Shown here: one piece after another, positions 1-6,753 of the stretch
Position numbering within the stretch: position 1 is the first letter of the stretch
Layout: each line of letters opens with the position of its first letter
Source of the DNA: Desulfobacteraceae bacterium
Lineage (GTDB): Bacteria > Desulfobacterota > DSM-4660 > Desulfatiglandales > Desulfatiglandaceae
Assembly: GCA_011048855.1 (NCBI GenBank)
Contig: DSCZ01000459.1
Span: forward strand, 1-6,753
Length of the DNA: 6,753 nt
Reading direction: 5' to 3'
The notes under the pieces: model-generated
Databases searched by the model: none
The model's input: the letters and a program-made list of their open reading frames with translations, nothing else
Told to the model about the DNA's origin: nothing
Position numbers and translations under genes: made by a program

Positions 1-203
1 AGGTATTGCTGACGGGAGACAGCGACTCTGTCACCGTGGGCACACCGACAGTGGCGAACGCCAGCGTATCGGCTGTAATCACCCGCCAGGCTAAAAGTAA
101 AAAAATTACCGTTTTCAAGTATAAACGCCGCAAGGGATACCGCCGAAAACGAGGCCACAGGCAACCTTTCACAGAGGTGCGGGTGCAGAGCATCTATGCC
201 TGA
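1..203 (+). CDS. rplU: 50S ribosomal protein L21, C-terminal part (5' end outside window)
   Basis: Large-subunit ribosomal protein that binds 23S rRNA and assembles with L20. Only the last 66 codons lie in the window. The reading frame begins at base 3 and ends with TGA at 201-203. The visible part reads VLLTGDSDSVTVGTP and later FKYKRRKGYRRKRGHRQPFT, the highly conserved basic C-terminal signature of L21 that contacts rRNA. The TTG at base 6 is an internal leucine codon, not a start, because family members are about 100 residues long and the upstream part is simply missing. rpmA follows 58 bases downstream, the near-universal rplU-rpmA pairing. Identification is certain from the KYKRRKGYRRKxGHRQPFT motif. 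Confidence 0.97.
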   Translation, partial: VLLTGDSDSVTVGTPTVANASVSAVITRQAKSKKITVFKYKRRKGYRRKRGHRQPFTEVRVQSIYA

Positions 204-245
204 GAGCACTTGTGAAGGCGGTGCTTGAACGCGGTTATACAGTAC

Positions 246-251
246 GGAGAG
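246..251 (+). promoter_or_regulatory. Ribosome binding site of rpmA
   Basis: GGAGAG lies 10 bases before the rpmA ATG at 262 and is a good Shine-Dalgarno match. The 58-base rplU-rpmA spacer (204-261) otherwise holds only a weak inverted repeat (AGCAC at 205-209, GTGCT at 221-225) without a T-run, so I do not call a terminator there. No ysxB/prp protease gene fits in this spacer. Confidence 0.7.
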
Positions 252-261
252 ATATTTTACC

Positions 262-2263
<2,002 letters not shown>

Positions 2264-2280
<17 letters not shown>

Positions 2281-2638
2281 AAAAGCGCGTCTCTGCCTTA
2301 AGTTCATAGAAGAGCGGAAAGCGGTAAACCCCGTACTTTTCCGGGTTGCTGAGCTGACTTCCATAACCGATTACTTTCTGGTGGCCGGCGGAAGGTCCAC
2401 GCGCCAGGTTCAGGCGATATCCCGCCATCTTCAACGGCGCCTCAAGGAACAGGGGAAAAGGCCATTCGGAGTCGAAGGAGAAACCGACGGAAACTGGATT
2501 TTACTGGATTATGGAGATGTCGTAATACATGTGTTTTACGAACCGTTCAGAGAATTTTACGACCTCGAGGGTTTGTGGGCGGACGCCCCCCGGGTTCCAT
2601 CTGAAGCCGAAGACGGCAATAATACGATCCGCGATTAG
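2264..2638 (+). CDS. rsfS: Ribosome silencing factor RsfS (Iojap/YbeB family)
   Basis: Binds L14 on the 50S subunit and blocks joining with 30S, lowering translation under nutrient limitation. The 124-residue product is of usual length. Family landmarks are ITDYFLVAGG (34-43), the helix RQVQAISRHLQRRLKEQG (47-64), GVEGETDGNWILLDYGDVVIHVF (69-91) and the C-terminal FREFYDLEGLWADAP (95-109). The KA-DI-LD element often seen near residue 20-30 is replaced by KAVNPVLFRVAEL, a modest departure. The gene starts 17 bases inside nadD and ends TAG at 2636-2638. Placement directly after nadD is the classic arrangement in many bacteria. The usual partner rlmH does not follow. Confidence 0.95.
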
Positions 2639-4022
2639 AAATCTGGCATTTTATGTATTTTTCGCCTCATCGGTTATTTTGGGTATATCCCCTGCAGCCA
2701 AGGCGCTTTCAATTGAAGATGAAAAACTCCTCGGGAAGGAATTTATTGTAAGAATAACTGGTTCTTTCCAGTTTCTTGAAAATGATACAGCCCTCCATTA
2801 TCTACGCGAACTGGGCGACTATCTGGCAACTGCCGTAGAAAACAAACCTTTCGATCTTAATTTTTACATTCTGCAAAATTCCGACTTGAACGCATTCGCA
2901 GCCCCGGGTGGCCATATATTCCTCCACACGGGCCTGATCCTTTCCCTTGAAACAGCGGATGAATTGGCAGCGGTTCTCACCCACGAAATTGCACACGTCA
3001 CTGCACGTCATCTATCCCAGCGCATTGCCCAGCAGCAAAAACTGACTCTGGCCACCGCTACGGGCCTGATCGCCGGAATTCTTTTAGGGGGGGAGGCGGC
3101 GGAAGCGCTTATAACCGGCTCGGTGGCGGCCTCGGCCCAGGCACAGCTTCATTACAGTCGAAACGATGAACGCCAGGCGGACCAAATGGGATTCGATTAT
3201 ATGGAAAAAATCGGCTTCCACCCGGAAGCCATGCTCGGAGTACTCGACAAAATCACACGCTCGCGGTGGGAAAGCGGTTCGCAGAAAGCACCCACCTATC
3301 TCCGGACACACCCAGGCGGTCCCGAACGCATGTCCAACCTCGATGTTCTGATGACCCGTCGATCGGAACCGGTCACCAGTGCCCAGGCGGAGAAATTCAG
3401 AAAATTTTTCCCTGCTTTTCAAACGACCGTGGCCGCAGCGTCCCTCCCACCCTCGACCGCGGAAAAAACCTTCCGGGACCGTCTTTCCCGGGCGGAGGGT
3501 TCGGAAGAGAAATGCCTCGCTCACCTGGGGCTGGGCATGGCATTGAATTCGAGGGCTAAATACAATGAGGCCACAGCACATCTCGAATCGGCCCTTTCAA
3601 TAGATCCGCAAATGCTCCCTGCCTTGCTGGAGCTTGGAAATACTTACAGAATGGCCGGCCACCCCCGGAAGGCGGTTTCAATCATGGAACAGGCGATGAA
3701 AAAAGATGGGAGCAACCGGGCGGCTCTGTACCTGGCCGGGCTCAGTTACCTGGAGATGGAGGAATATACTCAGGCGATTCGATATTTCGAACGACTTGCA
3801 TCCATTGAAGCTCAAAAACATGATGTTTTCTACCAGCTTGGAATCGCATACGGACGGTTGAACCAACTTGCGCGCGCACATTACAATTTCGGGAAATATT
3901 TCGCCGCGCTTTTTCAGATTCAGGAAGCCGTTTTCCATTTCAAGAAAGCAGAAGAATTCGCTGAAGGCAATCCCTTGCTCCTGGAGCGTATTCGACGGGA
4001 AATGCACACTCAGGGACTTTAA
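2529..4022 (+). CDS. BepA/YfgC-like periplasmic M48 metalloprotease with TPR domain
   Basis: Probable zinc protease/chaperone of the envelope; in E. coli, BepA helps outer-membrane protein assembly and degrades stalled LptD. Numbering from the ATG at 2529 (497 residues): signal peptide core LAFYVFFASSVILGI (39-53) with likely cleavage AKA|LS after 59; NAFAAPGGHIFLHTGLI (121-137); zinc motif HEIAH (152-156) with third ligand probably E214 in NDERQAD; LRTHPGGPERM (258-268), the family's HP loop; then four to five TPR-like repeats from about 329 to 490. All catalytic residues are present. The start is uncertain. ATG 2529 has GGAG 12 bases upstream but lies 110 bases inside rsfS and gives a 38-residue polar leader. 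CTG 2601 or ATT 2634 would give a compact signal peptide; ATT gives 24 residues and overlaps the rsfS stop. The function is inferred from the family; the domain call is firm. Confidence 0.9.
   Translation: MCFTNRSENFTTSRVCGRTPPGFHLKPKTAIIRSAIRNLAFYVFFASSVILGISPAAKALSIEDEKLLGKEFIVRITGSFQFLENDTALHYLRELGDYLATAVENKPFDLNFYILQNSDLNAFAAPGGHIFLHTGLILSLETADELAAVLTHEIAHVTARHLSQRIAQQQKLTLATATGLIAGILLGGEAAEALITGSVAASAQAQLHYSRNDERQADQMGFDYMEKIGFHPEAMLGVLDKITRSRWESGSQKAPTYLRTHPGGPERMSNLDVLMTRRSEPVTSAQAEKFRKFFPAFQTTVAAASLPPSTAEKTFRDRLSRAEGSEEKCLAHLGLGMALNSRAKYNEATAHLESALSIDPQMLPALLELGNTYRMAGHPRKAVSIMEQAMKKDGSNRAALYLAGLSYLEMEEYTQAIRYFERLASIEAQKHDVFYQLGIAYGRLNQLARAHYNFGKYFAALFQIQEAVFHFKKAEEFAEGNPLLLERIRREMHTQGL
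2634..2705 (+). other. Signal peptide region of the M48 protease
   Basis: Codons from ATT 2634 to the AKA cleavage site encode IRNLAFYVFFASSVILGI followed by SPAAKA. This is a positively charged short n-region, a hydrophobic core and an A-x-A site, with mature protein starting LSIEDEK. It shows the protein is exported, most likely to the periplasm. The start codon itself is not settled (see the protease entry). Confidence 0.8.
4019..4022. other. Overlapping convergent stop codons
   Basis: The palindrome TTAA supplies TAA for the plus-strand protease (4020-4022) and TAA for the minus-strand Nudix gene (4021-4019). The two coding regions thus overlap tail to tail by 4 bases, and no intergenic space exists for a terminator. 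Confidence 0.95.
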
Positions 4023-4462
4023 AGCGGCATCGACGACTCGGACCGATCCACGTCAGGATTACGGATCAACCTTTCAACCAGGGCCCTGTCAGGCGGGGGG
4101 AATTCGAGGTCCATCAACTCGGAGGGTTTTACCCAGCGCAGTTCCTGTCCCTGAACCGGCCTGGGACTCCCTGAGACTTGCATGCAGTCGAAAAAATACA
4201 GGACCACACGCCTTTGAGGATACTCGTATGCCGAGGTCATCACCAGAGCCAAAGGCTTCACCAGGATGTCCAGTTCCTCCCGTATTTCCCTGACCAGGCA
4301 TTCCCGGAGGGTTTCACCGGCTTCCTGTTTGCCTCCCGGAAACTCCCAAAACCCTTCCAGGTGTTTTCCCGGCGGCCGCCTGGCAATCAATATCATCGGG
4401 CCGTTCCTGATGATTCCGGCGGTGACGTGTACCTGATCACAAAGGCCCCTGTCGTCAATCAC
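4019..4462 (-). CDS. MutT-type Nudix hydrolase
   Basis: Probable (deoxy)nucleoside triphosphate pyrophosphohydrolase. MutT relatives remove 8-oxo-dGTP or related damaged or non-standard nucleotides from the pool. From GTG 4462 the protein has 147 residues. The Nudix box runs from G44 to I66: WEFPGGKQEAGET, then REIREELDI. It fits GX5EX7REUXEEXGU except that D65 stands where G is usual, a substitution seen in other MutT-like proteins. The segment RRPPGKHLEGFWEFPGGK and the tail WVKPSELMDLEFPPPDRALVE are typical of the MutT/NudG branch. GTG 4462 is preferred because AGGGAG (4474-4469) lies 6 bases upstream; the TTG at 4468 would touch it with no spacer and add two residues. It overlaps the TPR gene end by 8 bases, so it is probably co-transcribed and coupled. 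The substrate cannot be told from sequence. Confidence 0.92.
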   Translation of the reverse strand: MIDDRGLCDQVHVTAGIIRNGPMILIARRPPGKHLEGFWEFPGGKQEAGETLRECLVREIREELDILVKPLALVMTSAYEYPQRRVVLYFFDCMQVSGSPRPVQGQELRWVKPSELMDLEFPPPDRALVERLIRNPDVDRSESSMPL

Positions 4463-6569
4463 CGCCAACTCCCTTGAGCCTGGTTCGCAGATAACCCTCG
4501 GCAGCCTCTTCGTTGTCCGGATACAGGGTCACCGCCTGCCTGTATGCATCAAGGGCTTCGGTGTATTTGCCCCGTTTTTCCTGCAACTTCGCCAGGTTGA
4601 GCAGCATTGCGATATCATCCGGCCGGAGCCGGACGATTTCCTCCATCTGCCGTGCAGCCCCTGCATCGTTGCCGGTGTTCAAATAGGCAACCACCAGGTA
4701 CTCCCGGAGCCTGGCCCGCTCAGGCGCCTTCTGCACTGCATCTTCCATTATCGAAGCGATCCGCTCGAATTTTTCGCCGGCACTCAATTGATCAAAAATA
4801 AATCCATACACATCGTCATCCACCACATCAAGGGAAGCCAGGGCTTCTGCGGTTTTCAGAGCCGATTCGTCATCATTGAGCGAGCGGTGACCGTCGAACA
4901 AAAACTCAAGGAGATTTCTATCACCGGGGCTGTCTTTAATCAACTCCTCACCCAGGTTGACCGCGGCCCTCGTCTCTCCGGCCTGGGTGTAGGCCGCCAT
5001 CAGATTTCTTTTCAACTCCGTGGAATCGGGATGGGATTCCACCGCCGGCTCCAGTATCTCGATTATCCGGCGAAACTTTCCTTTGTCTCCAAGGTAGTCC
5101 ACGATATAGCTGTATGGATACAACAGGTCCGGCTTAAGATCCAGAATGTGTTGGGCCGCTTTGAAAGCCTCATCTTTTTTTCCGCTTTTAAGATAACAGT
5201 CAAACAACATTTCATGTACCGGCAAATCCTCCGGATGCGTGTCTGCATACCGGGCGAGCCAGCCGGCGCTGTCGCGGTATTCCCCGAATTCGTAAAACAA
5301 AACTCCCAGATTATAAATGATCGTTTGATTTTTCGGATCGAGATTGTGGATCCGCCGGTAAAGATCCAGGAGATCCCTTTTCCGATCTCCGCGTTCCGCA
5401 ATGCCGGCCATCAGCAGAAGCGCTTCCAGGTTATCCGGGGACCGCGCCAGGACTTCTTTAATATACTCTTCGGCTTTTTTCCCCTCCCCTCGATCGATCA
5501 ACCTTCGGGCCAGAGTCAGCCTCCCCTCAACATCCCGGCTCTCCAGCGTGACGGCGTTTTCCAGGTGGAACTCGGCTCTGTCTGAATTTCCCAGCCTGTC
5601 GTAAAGAAAAGCGAGGTTGTAGTGAAGATTGGCATCCTTCTGGTCGAGTCTCACAGCCTCGGCATACTTTTCCACGGCCTTTGAATACTCCTCAATTTCC
5701 GTGTACAGGTAACCAAGATGCTTATACAGGTCCGGACGTTCACCTTCATCCGACAAATCGAGAGCAGCCTCGAAATATTCCGCCGCCTCCCGCTTCTCGC
5801 CGGCCTCCTCCAACACCTCACCTAGACTCAACTTCCACTTAGGATTCCGCGGTTCGCGCTCGACCAATATTCTCAACACGGACTGCACTCCCCGTAAGTC
5901 CTGGAGCCCCCTGTAGACCTCCAGCAGTTCCGCATAGAGTGCTGTATCGGGGGTGTCCGCGGCCATTTTTTTAAGCAGGTCAAGCGTCTTGCGCCATCGA
6001 GACGTCTGCTTGTACTCATTGAGAAGACGTCGCTCTATCCGCCGATCTCCAGAGGTGAATTGAACAGCCCTTTCGAGGAAATCAACCCTCATTTCGTCGT
6101 TTATGAGTCGATTGGCCCGTTCAAGCCAGTCTTCGACAGAAGGTTCCACTTTCCAGGTGACATCCCCGATCGAACGATCCCTGTACCGGACGGAAACATT
6201 GAAACGGTAACGCACGAATGCCTCCCTGCCGGGCAGCAGATCCACCAACTGCATTTCCTGGTGCCGCAAAGAATCTACATCAACTCCTTCGGCTTCCAGC
6301 CGGATTCCGTAGTCAAAAGGAACACTCGCCCCCACTTCGACGATCCTAATGGTGTCGAACGGGTTGAGCAGCAGGGTTTCGCCGCGAAGTATCTTGCTGC
6401 GTTCCCCGTTTATCTCCATCAACATGAAGGATAAACGTACAGACTCTCCCTGAATCATGCGCCACCCCCACCAGGCCGCGGCGGCGCATGACGCAATCAC
6501 CAACAGCAATACGATCCGTCGAAAAAGAACAACGATAAAACTTGGTTTTTTTTTGCGCAATGTGGGCAT
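4455..6569 (-). CDS. Membrane-anchored large TPR-repeat protein of unknown function
   Basis: I do not recognise a named family. The 704-residue product begins MPTLRKKKPS, then a hydrophobic stretch (about 11-36, strongest IVLLLVIASCAAAAWWGW at 19-36) after basic residues. This predicts a cytoplasmic N-terminus and a periplasmic body, or possibly a lipoprotein with Cys28. Residues about 43-145 are rich in alternating hydrophobic residues and look like a beta domain (VRLSFMLMEING, ETLLLNPFDTIRIVEVG, YRFNVSVRYRDRS). From about 150 to 697 the chain is helical with roughly fourteen TPR-like units. Clear examples are LYKHLGYLYTEIEEYSKAVE (281-300), LHYNLAFLYDRLGNSDRAEF (315-334) and LLNLAKLQEKRGKYTEALDA (656-675). 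A scaffold role in envelope assembly is plausible but inferred only. The ATG at 6569 has no recognisable Shine-Dalgarno and follows a strong hairpin by 12 bases. An A9 run (minus strand) occupies codons 6-8. The Nudix gene overlaps its end. Confidence 0.88.
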   Translation of the reverse strand: MPTLRKKKPSFIVVLFRRIVLLLVIASCAAAAWWGWRMIQGESVRLSFMLMEINGERSKILRGETLLLNPFDTIRIVEVGASVPFDYGIRLEAEGVDVDSLRHQEMQLVDLLPGREAFVRYRFNVSVRYRDRSIGDVTWKVEPSVEDWLERANRLINDEMRVDFLERAVQFTSGDRRIERRLLNEYKQTSRWRKTLDLLKKMAADTPDTALYAELLEVYRGLQDLRGVQSVLRILVEREPRNPKWKLSLGEVLEEAGEKREAAEYFEAALDLSDEGERPDLYKHLGYLYTEIEEYSKAVEKYAEAVRLDQKDANLHYNLAFLYDRLGNSDRAEFHLENAVTLESRDVEGRLTLARRLIDRGEGKKAEEYIKEVLARSPDNLEALLLMAGIAERGDRKRDLLDLYRRIHNLDPKNQTIIYNLGVLFYEFGEYRDSAGWLARYADTHPEDLPVHEMLFDCYLKSGKKDEAFKAAQHILDLKPDLLYPYSYIVDYLGDKGKFRRIIEILEPAVESHPDSTELKRNLMAAYTQAGETRAAVNLGEELIKDSPGDRNLLEFLFDGHRSLNDDESALKTAEALASLDVVDDDVYGFIFDQLSAGEKFERIASIMEDAVQKAPERARLREYLVVAYLNTGNDAGAARQMEEIVRLRPDDIAMLLNLAKLQEKRGKYTEALDAYRQAVTLYPDNEEAAEGYLRTRLKGVGGD
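4469..4474 (-). promoter_or_regulatory. Ribosome binding site of the Nudix gene
   Basis: On the minus strand AGGGAG sits 6 bases before GTG 4462 and directly against TTG 4468. The spacing decides for the GTG start. Confidence 0.65.
6546..6554 (-). repeat. A9 homopolymer at codons 6-8 of the TPR gene
   Basis: Nine T on the plus strand are nine A in the message, encoding K6-K7-K8 of MPTLRKKKPS. A one-base change would shift the frame right after the start. The tract lies at the edge of the membrane anchor. Confidence 0.9.
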
Positions 6570-6581
6570 CGTCAGATACAG

Positions 6582-6605
6582 GGGGCGGGGTCAAAACCCC
6601 GCCCC
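6582..6605 (-). terminator. GC-rich hairpin before the TPR gene; terminator or leader structure
   Basis: A perfect 10-bp inverted repeat, GGGGCGGGGT (6582-6591) and ACCCCGCCCC (6596-6605), with a four-base loop, ends 12 bases upstream of the TPR gene ATG. On the minus strand it is followed by CTGTATCTGACG, not a U-run, so it is a poor intrinsic terminator in that direction. On the plus strand ATTTCATT follows, slightly better, but no plus-strand gene precedes it. It could end an upstream minus-strand gene with Rho or processing help, or fold in the 5' leader of the TPR message. The structure is certain; its role is not. Confidence 0.4.
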
Positions 6606-6646
6606 ATTTCATTCCGCTTCAGGGCGCCCGTCGTCCAGGAGCGCCG

Positions 6647-6660
6647 GCGATCGCGATCGC
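6647..6660. repeat. 14-bp palindrome, two overlapping GCGATCGC sites
   Basis: GCGATCGCGATCGC is its own reverse complement and consists of GCGATCGC at 6647-6654 and again at 6653-6660, sharing two bases. Each contains GATC, a Dam-type methylation target. It lies 78-91 bases upstream of the TPR gene start in non-coding sequence. Its role is unknown and it may be chance in GC-rich DNA. Confidence 0.6.
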
Positions 6661-6753
6661 GGAACCCGCCCGATGCTAGGAAAACAGCCGCCGGAGAAGC
6701 CCTGATTCACCTCTGGCCGGCCTTTGAACCCGACCCTCCCAGAGCAACAGTAT

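Larger units (their letters stand above)
6570..6753. other. Intergenic region at the right edge, no identifiable gene
   Basis: Upstream of the TPR gene I see no confident promoter, RNA gene or coding region. Three minus-strand frames enter from the right edge and stop at 6707, 6676 and 6609. The last gives 47 codons ending LLDDGRPEAE, with its stop 3 bases before the hairpin, so it could be the tail of a neighbouring gene, but nothing in it is recognisable. The region also holds the GC hairpin and the GCGATCGC double palindrome. Confidence 0.5.

Noticed and set aside
205..225. Inverted repeat between rplU and rpmA as a terminator
   Set aside because: Only 5 bp with an 11-base loop and no T-run; the genes are expected to be co-transcribed.
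3084..3581. Minus-strand open frame of 165 codons
   Set aside because: Shadow of the M48 protease/TPR coding region, which has intact catalytic motifs on the plus strand.
4788..5585. Plus-strand open frame of 265 codons
   Set aside because: It is fully antisense to the TPR gene, has no recognisable motif, and the minus-strand frame has clear TPR periodicity.
6566..6594. Minus-strand TTGACC as a -35 box for the TPR gene
   Set aside because: It lies within the hairpin loop and stem, and at normal spacing the -10 position would fall on the start codon with no TATAAT-like sequence.
6712..6735. Minus-strand GGTTCAAAGG resembling a tRNA T-arm
   Set aside because: The closing base after the loop is G rather than C, the stem is mismatched, and no acceptor, D or anticodon arms fit nearby.
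6609..6752. Minus-strand frame entering from the right edge as the tail of a gene
   Set aside because: 47 codons without any recognisable motif; two other frames are also open for 14 and 25 codons, so the reading frame cannot be chosen. Not listed as a CDS.

Overview
The window shows two convergent gene blocks from a moderately GC-rich Gram-negative bacterium. The right half of the left block encodes an exported BepA-type M48 protease. The facing block encodes a TPR protein anchored in the cell envelope. Both imply a periplasm. The L27, L21 and Obg sequences together with the order rplU-rpmA-obgE-nadD-rsfS look most like Desulfobacterota (former Deltaproteobacteria) by recall. That placement is an inference and no search was run.

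Plus strand, 1-4022: a compact operon. It starts inside rplU (L21, only the C-terminal part), then rpmA (L27), obgE (ribosome-assembly GTPase), nadD (NAD biosynthesis adenylyltransferase), rsfS (ribosome silencing factor) and a BepA/YfgC-like M48 metalloprotease with C-terminal TPRs. From obgE onward the genes overlap each other, which suggests translational coupling. The first five are the familiar ribosome-biogenesis/NAD cluster. proB, often found between obgE and nadD, is absent, and the place after rsfS, often held by rlmH, is held by the protease. The start of the protease gene is a real puzzle: the only standard start codon lies 110 bases inside rsfS, while a textbook signal peptide begins at a non-standard codon overlapping the rsfS stop.

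Minus strand, 6569-4019: a 704-residue membrane-anchored protein with a beta-rich N-terminal region and about fourteen TPR-like repeats. A MutT-type Nudix hydrolase follows and overlaps it by 8 bases. The stop codons of the Nudix gene and of the protease overlap on opposite strands (TTAA at 4019-4022), so no intergenic terminator is possible between the blocks.

Right edge, 6570-6753: no gene that I can identify. It contains a perfect 10-bp GC-rich hairpin 12 bases upstream of the TPR gene start and a 14-bp palindrome built from two overlapping GCGATCGC sites.

No mobile element, CRISPR array, tRNA or rRNA was seen, and I see no strong evidence of a new multi-gene system. The most uncharacterised item is the large TPR envelope protein. 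The points most worth checking are the protease start, the A9 tract and lipobox-like cysteine at the start of the TPR protein, and the hairpin before it.
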